Of a stretch of DNA of 64,000 nt, positions 19,375-27,680 are shown in pieces (the first letter of the stretch is position 1; the number at the start of each line of letters is the position of its first letter). Origin of the DNA: Streptococcus henryi DSM 19005 (GTDB taxonomy: Bacteria > Bacillota > Bacilli > Lactobacillales > Streptococcaceae). Where the stretch lies: positions 1-64,000 of the forward strand of contig NZ_AQYA01000027.1 in NCBI RefSeq assembly GCF_000376985.1, in the 5' to 3' direction. A program made the position numbers and the translations under genes. The notes under the pieces were generated by a model. It did not search any database. It had not been told where the DNA came from and worked only from the letters and a program-made list of their open reading frames with translations.

Positions 19375-20754
19375 ATGGCTGTCGAAATTATAATGCCGAA
19401 ACTCGGTGTTGACATGCAAGAAGGCGAAATCATCGAATGGAAAGTTGCCGAAGGTGATGTCGTTAATGAAGGGGATATTCTCCTTGAAATCATGTCAGAT
19501 AAGACAAATATGGAACTCGAAGCTGAAAATTCAGGTGTCCTCTTGAAAATTACGCGTCAAGCGGGTGAAGTGGTTCCAGTTACAGAAATTATTGGATATA
19601 TTGGTGCAGAGGGTGAAGTTGTTGCTGATTTAGCGGCTCCAAGTGTGACTGTGGAAGCAGTACCTGTCGAAACAGCACCAGCTCCAGTACCTGTTGCAAG
19701 TCCTGCGCCAGCAGTTAGCGCCAAACCTCAAGGTTCAGGTAAAGTGCGTGCGACTCCAGCGGCTCGTAAAGCAGCATCTAATCTTGGTATTGATCTTGGT
19801 TTGGTGCCAGGAAGTGGAGCAAAAGGTCGTGTTCACAAGGAAGATGTTGAAAACTTCAAGGGTACACAGCCTAAGGCGACTCCACTAGCAGCTAAAATTG
19901 CTGCTGATAAAGGCATTGATCTTGCTAGTGTTGTCGGTACGGGTGCTCGAGGTAAGATTACTAAGGAAGATGTTCTTGCTCTTATCGCACCAGCGGTTGT
20001 TGCTGAGGCTGTTCCAGTTTTTGAGGAAAAATCTGCGCCTGTCTTGCCAGAAGGTGTTGAGATTATCAAGATGTCTGCAATGCGTAAGGCCATCTCTAAA
20101 GGAATGACACATTCTTACTTGACTGCGCCAACCTTTACGCTTAACTATGACATCGATATGACCAATCTTATGGCGCTTCGCAAACAAGTTCTTGAACCAA
20201 TCATGAATAAGACTGGTCTCAAGGTAACATTTACTGATTTGATTGGCTTGGCTGTAACTAAAGTTTTGATGAAACCAGAACACCGTTACATGAACGCTTC
20301 ACTTATCAATGATGCTCAAGAAATCGAATTGCACAAGTTTGTTAATATTGGTATCGCTGTTGGTTTGGAAGATGGCTTGGTGGTGCCAGTTGTGCATGGT
20401 GCAGATAAGATGAGCTTGTCTGATTTTGTTGTGGCTTCTAAAGATGTCATCAAGAAAGCTCAAACTGGTAAGCTTAAGGCTGCTGAAATGTCTGGATCAA
20501 CATTCTCAATCACAAACTTGGGTATGTTTGGCACCAAATCATTCAATCCAATCATCAATCAACCTAACTCAGCTATTCTTGGAGTTTCAGCAACTATTCA
20601 AACACCAGTTGTTGTTGATGGTGAAATTGTTATCCGCCCAATCATGGGAACAAGCTTGACAATTGACCACCGCCTAGTTGACGGTATGAATGGAGCTAAA
20701 TTCATGGTAGACCTCAAGAACCTTCTTGAGAATCCACTTGAATTGTTGATTTGA
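19375..20754 (+). CDS. pdhC: Dihydrolipoamide acetyltransferase (E2) with two E3-binding domains
   Basis: E2 forms the core of the complex and passes the acetyl group from lipoate to CoA. Domains in order: lipoyl domain (1-80) with the lipoylated Lys in SDKTNME; a Pro/Ala/Val linker; two peripheral subunit-binding domains, about 122-160 and 163-200, starting VRATPAARK and KATPLAAK; and the catalytic acetyltransferase domain ending with the active-site motif DHRLVDG. The length is 459 residues. Duplication of the E3/E1-binding domain is the odd feature. GAAAGGAAA precedes the ATG. Confidence 0.92.
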   Translation: MAVEIIMPKLGVDMQEGEIIEWKVAEGDVVNEGDILLEIMSDKTNMELEAENSGVLLKITRQAGEVVPVTEIIGYIGAEGEVVADLAAPSVTVEAVPVETAPAPVPVASPAPAVSAKPQGSGKVRATPAARKAASNLGIDLGLVPGSGAKGRVHKEDVENFKGTQPKATPLAAKIAADKGIDLASVVGTGARGKITKEDVLALIAPAVVAEAVPVFEEKSAPVLPEGVEIIKMSAMRKAISKGMTHSYLTAPTFTLNYDIDMTNLMALRKQVLEPIMNKTGLKVTFTDLIGLAVTKVLMKPEHRYMNASLINDAQEIELHKFVNIGIAVGLEDGLVVPVVHGADKMSLSDFVVASKDVIKKAQTGKLKAAEMSGSTFSITNLGMFGTKSFNPIINQPNSAILGVSATIQTPVVVDGEIVIRPIMGTSLTIDHRLVDGMNGAKFMVDLKNLLENPLELLI

Positions 20755-20765
20755 TAAGAAGATTT

Positions 20766-21259
20766 ACCAGTCAGCCTGAGGTGGTCCGGCAGGCAAGTAA
20801 CCGACTGTGTCGTTTCATTGCTAAATCTGGAGTCAAAGTCTCCCAATTTGCCTGCATTGTAACTATAGCTTACAATGCTTTGCCCACCGAGGTGACTGGT
20901 GGAGTGCGACTTAGTCGCCGAAAAACATCGCCTTAAATATCAGAGCGATGAAGCAAAGCTAGCCGATAGGCTGGCCATCTTAGATGCTTGTTACAGTGGT
21001 GTTAAAACCAAGAATCATCACTGATGATTCTTGGTCGGGGGAGGATTGGAGACTAAAGGCTCCAATCCTAGTCATGAAATCATAAGTTCGCTGACGCCTC
21101 CACCATATAAGACAAGTATCGAAAAAGAAAATGTAGATAGGTGAGTGAATCTTGCCGTATCAAAAAAGAAAGGGAATAAGAAAGAAGAGATTTGCTGCAA
21201 CTGAACCCGAGCGGAAAGCTCGGAAAAAAGATAAATCGCTAAGAAAATCAGGATTTTCT
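20766..21259 (+). ncRNA. Candidate structured RNA in the pdhC-pdhD spacer
   Basis: The 555-base spacer is packed with complementary arms. An outer helix joins 20766-20784 to 20884-20900 (three segments, 16 pairs). It encloses 20789-20796 with 20848-20855, which encloses small hairpins 20802-20812 and 20829-20843. Next to these is a perfect 9-base stem, 20854-20862 with 20870-20878. Further stems follow: 20906-20918, 20926-20950, 20958-20975, 21008-21034 (13 pairs), 21042-21069 (10 pairs), 21207-21223 and 21242-21259. There is no terminator-like T run after the large stems. A 61-codon frame at 20751-20936 crosses the helices and looks non-coding. Family unknown to me. Confidence 0.5.
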
Positions 21260-21309
21260 ACGATTTCCTATTTTTCAGTCGCTTTCTTTTCGCTCTTGGT
21301 ATCTTAATT

Positions 21310-23082
21310 ATGGCTTTTGAAATTATCATGCCTAAGCTTGGCGTTGACATGCAAGAAGGCGAAATTATTGAATGGAAAAAACAAGAAGGTGATGTTGTCA
21401 ATGAAGGTGACATTCTTCTTGAAATCATGTCTGATAAAACGAACATGGAACTTGAAGCTGAAGAATCAGGCGTTCTTTTAAAAATTGTACGCCCTGCAGG
21501 CGACGTTGTTCCTGTAACTGAAGTTATTGGTTATATTGGTGCAGAAGGTGAAGTTGTAGCTGTAGCTGAGAATACTACATCTGCACCAGCTGCAGCTGAA
21601 GTAGCTCAAGCAACTGCTGATTTGCAAGCAGCTGGTCTTGAAGTTCCTGCAGCCCCAGCAGCTCAAGCTCCAGCGGCCAGTGATAAAGCTCCGCTTGCTG
21701 ATAACGAGTATGATATCGTTGTTGTTGGTGGTGGACCTGCTGGTTACTATGCCGCAATCCGTGGTGCTCAGCTTGGCGGAAAAATTGCTATCGTTGAAAA
21801 GTCAGAATTCGGTGGGACTTGTTTGAACGTTGGATGTATTCCAACAAAGACTTACCTTAAAAATGCTGAAATCCTTGATGGTTTGAAGATTGCTGCTGGT
21901 CGTGGTATCAACCTTGCCTCAACTAACTACGCTATCGATATGGACAAAACCGTTGATTTCAAAAACTCTGTTGTCCGTACTTTGACAGGCGGTGTTAAAG
22001 GTCTTCTTAAAGCTAACAAGGTAACCATGTTTAACGGCCTTGGTACGGTTAACCCAGACAAGACAGTTACCATCGGTTCAGAAACCATCAAAGGACGTTC
22101 AATCATCCTTGCTACTGGTTCAAAAGTATCACGTATCAACATTCCAGGTATTGAGTCACCACTTGTCTTGACTTCTGATGATATTCTTGATCTAAAAGAA
22201 ATGCCTAAATCACTCGCTGTTATGGGTGGCGGTGTCGTAGGTATCGAACTTGGTCTTGTATGGGCTTCATACGGTGTCCCAGTTACAGTTATTGAGATGG
22301 CTGACCGTATCATTCCAGGTATGGATAAAGAAGTCTCACTTGAACTTCAAAAAATCCTTTCTAAGAAGGGCATGACTATTAAGACATCTGTTGGGGTTTC
22401 AGAAATCCTTGAAGCTAATAACCAATTGACCTTGAAACTTAACAACGGAGAAGAAGTTGTTGCTGAAAAAGCTCTGCTTTCTATCGGACGTGTGCCACAA
22501 CTTGCTGGACTTGAAAACCTTAACCTTGAAATGGATCGTAACCGTATCAAAGTTAATGCTTACCAAGAAACATCAATCCCAGGAATTTACGCTCCAGGTG
22601 ATGTTAATGGTACTAAGATGCTGGCCCACGCAGCTTACCGTATGGGAGAAGTTGCTGCTGAAAATGCTATGCGTGGTAACGTACGTAAAGCTAAGTTGGA
22701 CTTCACTCCAGCTGCGGTTTACACACACCCAGAAGTTGCTATGGTAGGTTTGACAGAAGAGCAGGCACGTGAACAATATGGTGATGTATTGGTAGGTCGT
22801 TCAAGTTTTGCTGGAAATGGCCGTGCTATCGCTTCAAACGAAGCTCATGGTTTCGTTAAAGTTATCGCAGATGCTAAATACCATGAAATCCTTGGTGTAC
22901 ACATCATTGGTCCAGCTGCTGCAGAACTTGCCAATGAAGCATCAACCATCATGGAAGCTGAGTTGACAGTTGATGATGTTGCACAATCAATTCACGGACA
23001 CCCAACCTTCTCAGAAAATATGTACGAAGCATTCATGGATGTTCTTGGTGAAGCTATCCACAACCCACCAAAACGTAAATAA
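21310..23082 (+). CDS. pdhD: Dihydrolipoamide dehydrogenase (E3) with N-terminal lipoyl domain
   Basis: E3 reoxidises dihydrolipoate and makes NADH. Residues 1-80 are a lipoyl domain nearly identical to that of PdhC, including SDKTNME; an Ala/Pro linker follows, then the flavoprotein from about residue 130. FAD binding is seen in VVVGGGPAGYYAA, the redox disulfide in GGTCLNVGCIPTK, the NAD site in MGGGVVGIE and the catalytic His in HGHPTFSE. The total is 590 residues. No Shine-Dalgarno-like sequence is visible before the ATG, which is preceded by CTTGGTATCTTAATT. Confidence 0.93.
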   Translation: MAFEIIMPKLGVDMQEGEIIEWKKQEGDVVNEGDILLEIMSDKTNMELEAEESGVLLKIVRPAGDVVPVTEVIGYIGAEGEVVAVAENTTSAPAAAEVAQATADLQAAGLEVPAAPAAQAPAASDKAPLADNEYDIVVVGGGPAGYYAAIRGAQLGGKIAIVEKSEFGGTCLNVGCIPTKTYLKNAEILDGLKIAAGRGINLASTNYAIDMDKTVDFKNSVVRTLTGGVKGLLKANKVTMFNGLGTVNPDKTVTIGSETIKGRSIILATGSKVSRINIPGIESPLVLTSDDILDLKEMPKSLAVMGGGVVGIELGLVWASYGVPVTVIEMADRIIPGMDKEVSLELQKILSKKGMTIKTSVGVSEILEANNQLTLKLNNGEEVVAEKALLSIGRVPQLAGLENLNLEMDRNRIKVNAYQETSIPGIYAPGDVNGTKMLAHAAYRMGEVAAENAMRGNVRKAKLDFTPAAVYTHPEVAMVGLTEEQAREQYGDVLVGRSSFAGNGRAIASNEAHGFVKVIADAKYHEILGVHIIGPAAAELANEASTIMEAELTVDDVAQSIHGHPTFSENMYEAFMDVLGEAIHNPPKRK

Positions 23083-23089
23083 AACAATG

Positions 23090-23116
23090 GAGTTGAGCTA
23101 AGGCTCAGCTCTTTTT
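23090..23116 (+). terminator. Terminator of the pdh operon
   Basis: GAGTTGAGC at 23090-23098 pairs with GCTCAGCTC at 23103-23111 (one G-T pair) and is followed by five T. Confidence 0.87.
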
Positions 23117-23255
23117 ACTTATGCTAAAAGATTATCAAATTGGTCTAGTTTGGAATAATGCTAGCGAAGTTAGTGTCAGAATATTGAAATCTCACTTTGA
23201 GGCTCAAGAGCATTGTTATAGTCATGACTTTATTTGCCAGCTTTAAGGATTATCC

Positions 23256-23284
23256 TTGTCTAATTTCTTCAATCATGATTTAAT
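23256..23284 (+). promoter_or_regulatory. Promoter of the CAP-domain protein gene
   Basis: TTGTCT at 23256-23261, a 17-base spacer and TTTAAT at 23279-23284. Confidence 0.5.
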
Positions 23285-23315
23285 AGAATAAAGAGAAACA
23301 GTGGAAGGTGATGTC

Positions 23316-25181
23316 ATGGATAGAAATCAAGTTTTTGGAATGAGAAAGTGTAAGGGTATTCTGGTTTCCGCCCTTATTGGAGTATGTGTCACCTTTGGGC
23401 AGCTTGTTGTAACTGCTGACCAAGTTGAATCTTCAGAAGTTATTACTGTTATAGAAACCAGTAGTGAAGCACTTGATAGTGAATTTTCAGATGGCAGTAG
23501 TTACTATTCTCAGGCGAATTCTGTTGAGGACATTGCTACTGAAGAGACTCAAACCATTCAAGATAATATTGCGCCAGAGACTTCAGTCAGTTCAGATGAA
23601 GCTGTCACAGTGGCAAGTCTAGATGGCGAGTTTGATGCGCCAGCTCCTGATATTCAGACTAATTCTAATAATTTAAATCCAGTGGCTCCAGTAACAACAA
23701 GTGAAGAATTTCCTGATACAGCTCTGCCATTGCGCCAAACAGATGTTGCTGAATCAACTGCGACAACGACAATGGCTACAATTGATGGTAGCTTTCTTTC
23801 GGTTGATCCTGACGCATTATTAACACGGATTAATGCTATTCGACAAGAGGCTTTTGATGAGGGCCTTGTAGATACCTATGTTCCACTTAGATGGTCATAT
23901 GACTTGGAGCAAATTGCTCAAATACGAGCGGCAGAAGCGACCTTCAAGCAATCACACACACGACCAAATGATAGTTATACATTTACAACGACAGTAAATG
24001 ATTTACAAGCAAGCGGTGAGAATCTAGCTTGGAATTTTCGACGTACTGAGTCAAGTACTCATCGAGCGACAGAACAGTTTTATGAAGAAAAACCAGATTT
24101 TTTAACCTACTTAGAAACAGGTAGTGCACCGGATCAGATTGGACATTACATCACACTTATAAATCCCTATTTCCAGTATGTCGGTATTGCGACCTTTTAT
24201 ACAGATTCTGGGCATTTCTTCACGACAACTGCTCAGGAGTTTGCCACAGAATCCGAACTGAGTGAAGCGCAAACTTATTTATCTGGAAAATTCCGACAGT
24301 CAGTCGAAGTTTCAGCTAGTAATACCGTTGATGTAAGCCTAAATCTGAGTGCTTCAACCCTTGAAGTTGGACAAGAAGCAAATGCTATTTTAACTGGAAG
24401 TCTTCTAGTCTCAGGCTTTCAATCGGGGGCAATTCCAACAAGTTTTACTGATCTCGCATGGAGTAGTTCCAATCCTAGTGTGGTGAGTATTTCTGATAAC
24501 GGCCAATTTTTCGGAAAATCAGCAGGGCAGGCTAGGATATCTGTAAACCTTGCAGGAGTGACATATTCTGAGGAGGTTACTGTTCGGGCCATCACACAAA
24601 TTGCTACGCTTGAACAAGAAGTTCAAAGTCTAGATCAAGTTATTCTTCCAGAAACAGTGACGGCTATCTGGAGTGATGGAGTTTTCAGTCAAGAAAATGT
24701 TATCTGGGAAACTGTTGCCACATCAGCTCAAAATGGTAAGATGATGATTGTTGGACACCTTACAGAGCATCAAACTGATTTACAGGCATTAATCTATTTA
24801 AGCAAGAAAGCTCAATCTAAGATGTTTGATAGGCCTAAAACACTTGAGTTAGTTAATGTTCACGATTCATCTCTTAAAGCATCGCATTATACTACTTTTG
24901 CAGAAGTTAACAAGGTTTTCGATGTGATAGCTGTCTATCAGCTTAAAAACCCAAACACTGGTGAGATATTCTACACAACAAATAAGACTGAAAAAGAAAT
25001 ACTTGAGTCTATTGGTTGGGAATACCAAGGGATAGCATGGTACGCACCTACTGAAGGGCAAGCCGTTTACCGATTGTATTCAAAAGAACTTGGTTATCAT
25101 TATTACACCAGTTCCGTAGATGAAGTTGAAGAGCTAAAAAAACAAGGATGGAAATTCGAAAACATTGCCTGGTACCAATAA
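23316..25181 (+). CDS. Secreted CAP-domain protein with Ig-like and DUF5648 domains
   Basis: A 621-residue exported protein. The N-terminus (GMRKCKGILVSALIG) resembles the YSIRK-type signal region and is followed by an acidic Ser/Thr-rich linker. A CAP/SCP-like domain spans about residues 160-310 (NAIRQEAFDEG, GENLAWNF, GHYITLINP). A bacterial Ig-like Big_2 domain (LAWSSSNPSVVSIS) follows. The C-terminus is a DUF5648-type repeat with paired IAWY motifs (GWEYQGIAWY, GWKFENIAWY), also found in the proteins at 44.1 and 45.6 kb. No LPXTG motif is seen, so wall attachment is probably non-covalent. GGAAGGTG decides the ATG at 23316. Role unknown. Confidence 0.85.
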   Translation: MDRNQVFGMRKCKGILVSALIGVCVTFGQLVVTADQVESSEVITVIETSSEALDSEFSDGSSYYSQANSVEDIATEETQTIQDNIAPETSVSSDEAVTVASLDGEFDAPAPDIQTNSNNLNPVAPVTTSEEFPDTALPLRQTDVAESTATTTMATIDGSFLSVDPDALLTRINAIRQEAFDEGLVDTYVPLRWSYDLEQIAQIRAAEATFKQSHTRPNDSYTFTTTVNDLQASGENLAWNFRRTESSTHRATEQFYEEKPDFLTYLETGSAPDQIGHYITLINPYFQYVGIATFYTDSGHFFTTTAQEFATESELSEAQTYLSGKFRQSVEVSASNTVDVSLNLSASTLEVGQEANAILTGSLLVSGFQSGAIPTSFTDLAWSSSNPSVVSISDNGQFFGKSAGQARISVNLAGVTYSEEVTVRAITQIATLEQEVQSLDQVILPETVTAIWSDGVFSQENVIWETVATSAQNGKMMIVGHLTEHQTDLQALIYLSKKAQSKMFDRPKTLELVNVHDSSLKASHYTTFAEVNKVFDVIAVYQLKNPNTGEIFYTTNKTEKEILESIGWEYQGIAWYAPTEGQAVYRLYSKELGYHYYTSSVDEVEELKKQGWKFENIAWYQ

Positions 25182-25241
25182 AAGAGAACCTTGGAATTAA
25201 CGCCTAGTGCTATCACCAGGTAATCAAATAATCTTATTAAA

Positions 25242-25275
25242 AGTCAAATTCTTTCATGAATTTGACTCATTTTGT
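25242..25275 (+). terminator. Terminator of the CAP-domain gene
   Basis: AGTCAAATTC at 25242-25251 pairs perfectly with GAATTTGACT at 25258-25267 and is followed by CATTTTGT. It abuts the lplA -10 element. Confidence 0.75.
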
Positions 25276-25281
25276 TATAAT
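25273..25281 (+). promoter_or_regulatory. Extended -10 promoter of lplA
   Basis: TGTTATAAT. The -35 position falls within the preceding terminator hairpin and is poor. Confidence 0.55.
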
Positions 25282-25330
25282 ATAAGAAAGCACTTCCAAG
25301 GTGTTTTCTAACATTTTACAGGAGTCAACT

Positions 25331-26320
25331 ATGAAATATATCATTAACAAATCTAATAACCCTGCTTACAATATTGCTTTAGAAGCTTATGCTTTTCGTG
25401 AATTAGTCGATGAAGATGAACTTTTCATCCTATGGATTAATGAACCAGCTATTATCATTGGTAAGCATCAAAATACAATTCAAGAAATCAATAAAGAATA
25501 TACTGATGCGAATGGTATCCATGTTGTTCGTCGTTTGTCAGGTGGTGGTGCTGTTTACCATGATTTGAATAACCTTAACTACACAATTATTTCAAATAAA
25601 TCAGAAGAAGGTGCCTTTGACTTTAAAACCTTCTCCCAACCTGTTATTGAAACACTAGCTGATTTAGGTGTTAAGGCTGAGTTTACTGGTCGAAACGATC
25701 TTGAAATCGACGGTAAGAAATTCTGTGGAAATGCTCAAGCATACTACAAAGGGCGCATGATGCACCATGGCTGCCTTCTCTTTGATGTTGATATGACTGT
25801 TCTTGGCAATGCCTTAAAAGTTTCAAAAGATAAAATTGAATCAAAAGGGGTTAAGTCAGTTCGTGCTCGTGTGACTAATATCTTGAGTGAGTTACCAGAA
25901 AAGATTACAGTTGGAGAATTTTCTGATAAGATTTTGGATAAAATGAAAGAAACTTATCCAGATATGACTAAGTACGTTTTGACCGATAATGATTTGGCTA
26001 AAATTCAAGAGTCATATGAATCACAATTTAACACTTGGGATTGGACTTACGGAGCGGCACCTGAATATACAATTGAACGTGATGTCCGTTATCCAGCAGG
26101 AAAGATTACAACCTATGCTAATGTTGAAAATTCAATAATCAAGACTATCAAAATTTATGGAGACTTCTTTGGTGTACGTGGCGTAGAAGACATTGAAGGA
26201 TTGCTCATTGGAACACGCTATGAATATACTGATGTTCTTGAAAAACTTAAAACTATTGATACGACACAATACTTCTCACGTATGACTGTCGAAGAAGTAG
26301 CTAAAGCAATTGTAGCTTAA
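25331..26320 (+). CDS. lplA: Lipoate-protein ligase A
   Basis: LplA activates scavenged lipoate with ATP and attaches it to lipoyl domains, here presumably those of PdhC and PdhD. The motif RRLSGGGAVYHD is the lipoate-binding loop, and the protein begins KYIINKSNNPAYN as in firmicute ligases. The C-terminal accessory domain is present, for 329 residues. The ATG at 25331 lies behind CAGGAGTC. Its position just after the pdh cluster fits its substrate supply role; the CAP-domain gene separates them. Confidence 0.93.
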   Translation: MKYIINKSNNPAYNIALEAYAFRELVDEDELFILWINEPAIIIGKHQNTIQEINKEYTDANGIHVVRRLSGGGAVYHDLNNLNYTIISNKSEEGAFDFKTFSQPVIETLADLGVKAEFTGRNDLEIDGKKFCGNAQAYYKGRMMHHGCLLFDVDMTVLGNALKVSKDKIESKGVKSVRARVTNILSELPEKITVGEFSDKILDKMKETYPDMTKYVLTDNDLAKIQESYESQFNTWDWTYGAAPEYTIERDVRYPAGKITTYANVENSIIKTIKIYGDFFGVRGVEDIEGLLIGTRYEYTDVLEKLKTIDTTQYFSRMTVEEVAKAIVA

Positions 26321-26364
26321 AATAAACATATCACAGAAATTGAGATAAGTATCTTATAAAATCT

Positions 26365-26416
26365 AAAAAGTTCAAACTCAGATTAGTCAAATAAGACTAA
26401 AGGGTTTGAACTTTTT
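26365..26416. terminator. Bidirectional terminator between lplA and the hemolysin III gene
   Basis: AAAAAGTTCAAAC at 26365-26377 pairs with GTTTGAACTTTTT at 26404-26416, with an inner TTAGTC...GACTAA stem. A and T runs on both sides suit both converging transcripts. Confidence 0.87.
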
Positions 26417-26440
26417 CTTTATTTTATTTATAAACTTCAA

Positions 26441-26451
26441 GCTCTGCTATT
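26441..26451 (-). repeat. AATAGCAGAGC motif, copy 2
   Basis: Exact copy on the minus strand, in the short gap just after the hemolysin III family gene. Confidence 0.8.
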
Positions 26452-27108
26452 TTACAACATGAAATAGACAATAGCAATATACTGTAGGACAGAAGCCAAA
26501 AGGATGAAGAGATGCCAAATCATGTGATCATATGGGCGTTTACGCGCGTAGAAGATAGCACCGATACTGTATGATAGTCCGCCTGCAACCATGAGGAGCC
26601 AGAATGCCGCACCAGTTTTACTGATGATAGCAGGAATAACGAAGATTACCAGCCAACCCATGAAAAGATAGAGGAAAAGACTGAATTTTTCGTTGATTTT
26701 CTTGGCAAAAATCTTGTAAAGAATACCAAAGATGGTTGTTCCCCACTGGAGAAGAATAATAAGATAACCTAGCCAGCCACCAACTAAAGACAATGCAACT
26801 GGTGTGTAGGAACCCGCAATTGCAATATAAATCATGCTATGATCAATGATACGTAAGACGTATTTTTGGGGAGAATCATACTGCATAGAATGATAGATAG
26901 TGGATGATAGGAACATAAGGAAGAGGCTGATAACAAAAATTGACATCCCAGCCGCCGCTGAAAGACCAAAATGTTGGTTACTATATATTGCGGTTATAGG
27001 AAGGAGTACTAGCATTGCTGCAGCCCCAACCGCGTGAGTCACACTGTTTGCCACCTCTTCGCCAAAAGATAATCGTTTGCTTAATTTCATAGTCATGCTA
27101 GTTTTCAT
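26452..27108 (-). CDS. Hemolysin III family membrane protein (YqfA/PAQR type)
   Basis: The 218-residue protein has about seven hydrophobic segments and family motifs FGEEVANSVTHAVG near the N-terminus, SSTIYHS in the middle and DHMIWHLFILLAS near the end, whose His residues are the putative metal ligands. It is an integral membrane protein; despite the family name a haemolytic role is not established for such proteins. The ATG at 27108 behind GGAGGTAAGACGA is preferred. It overlaps the upstream DUF1836 gene by 11 bases, so both are one operon. Confidence 0.88.
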   Translation of the reverse strand: MKTSMTMKLSKRLSFGEEVANSVTHAVGAAAMLVLLPITAIYSNQHFGLSAAAGMSIFVISLFLMFLSSTIYHSMQYDSPQKYVLRIIDHSMIYIAIAGSYTPVALSLVGGWLGYLIILLQWGTTIFGILYKIFAKKINEKFSLFLYLFMGWLVIFVIPAIISKTGAAFWLLMVAGGLSYSIGAIFYARKRPYDHMIWHLFILLASVLQYIAIVYFML

Positions 27109-27544
27109 TCGTCTTACCTCCGAGTTTTTCAACTAATTCATGTGTTTTATAATAAAGTTTTAAAGTCTCACAGGCTGAGACAACTACCTCAGGGAGTTGC
27201 TCATTTCCTGCGTCATTCATACAAGTAACAAATCCATCATAACTTTCTTGAGAACCGTTTGCTGCTGTAAGGAGCTCTAATGTTTGGCAAATCTCTTGAA
27301 TAGCAAAAACGTTTTTAAGAGCTGTCACAACGATAAGACGCGCTACCTGACTCCTATTATATTTTTTCTTTAGTGGTTTACTCAAATGCCCGTGTTTAAC
27401 ATAATTATTAACCATAGAGGCTGTTAAGAGTTTGTCATTTTGGGAAATAGCAGAGCTAGTCACCTGATTGACGTAGAGTAGAACTTGATCAAGATACAAG
27501 TCAATCTCAGGGAGTTCTTCCCACTTTGGATATGGCGTCGGCAT
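27098..27544 (-). CDS. DUF1836 family protein, putative DNA-binding regulator
   Basis: A 148-residue soluble protein whose central part (LLTASMVNNYVKHGHL...YNRSQVARLIVV) fits DUF1836. This resembles a MerR-like helix-turn-helix followed by a hydrophobic helix bundle, so a DNA-binding role is plausible but not proven. It begins MPTPYPKW. The only Shine-Dalgarno candidate, GAAAGG, is far from the ATG. A palindrome overlaps its -10 element, which suggests autoregulation. It is translationally coupled to the hemolysin III family gene. Confidence 0.75.
   Translation of the reverse strand: MPTPYPKWEELPEIDLYLDQVLLYVNQVTSSAISQNDKLLTASMVNNYVKHGHLSKPLKKKYNRSQVARLIVVTALKNVFAIQEICQTLELLTAANGSQESYDGFVTCMNDAGNEQLPEVVVSACETLKLYYKTHELVEKLGGKTNEN
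27446..27456 (+). repeat. AATAGCAGAGC motif, copy 3
   Basis: Exact copy inside the DUF1836 gene, antisense to it. Confidence 0.8.
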
Positions 27545-27564
27545 AAAATATCAAATAACCTTTC

Positions 27565-27592
27565 ATCTAGTATCGATAACTAGATTATAACA
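27565..27592 (-). promoter_or_regulatory. Promoter and palindromic operator of the DUF1836 operon
   Basis: On the minus strand TGTTATAAT is an extended -10 (TATAAT at 27584-27589). A 21-base near-perfect palindrome at 27565-27585, with arms ATCTAGT and ACTAGAT around ATCGATA, overlaps it and the transcription start, an ideal repressor position. Confidence 0.55.
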
Positions 27593-27647
27593 TTATTGAA
27601 AAATATAGCAAGTAGAAATTGTCATTTATAGAACAAATACTTGAAAC

Positions 27648-27680
27648 AACAAAAAAACTAGGGAATTGAACCTAGTTTTT
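27648..27680 (-). terminator. Terminator of mvaA
   Basis: AAAAACTAGG at 27653-27662 and CCTAGTTTTT at 27671-27680 form a 10-base perfect stem; the mvaA stop codon lies inside it. A T run follows on the minus strand. Confidence 0.85.

Noticed and set aside
20751-20936. 61-codon open frame after pdhC
   Set aside because: It starts inside the end of pdhC, has no ribosome-binding site and its bases are explained by the helices of the structured spacer.
23121-23246. 41-codon frame after the pdhD terminator
   Set aside because: It has no ribosome-binding site, follows directly on the terminator T run and resembles no known protein.
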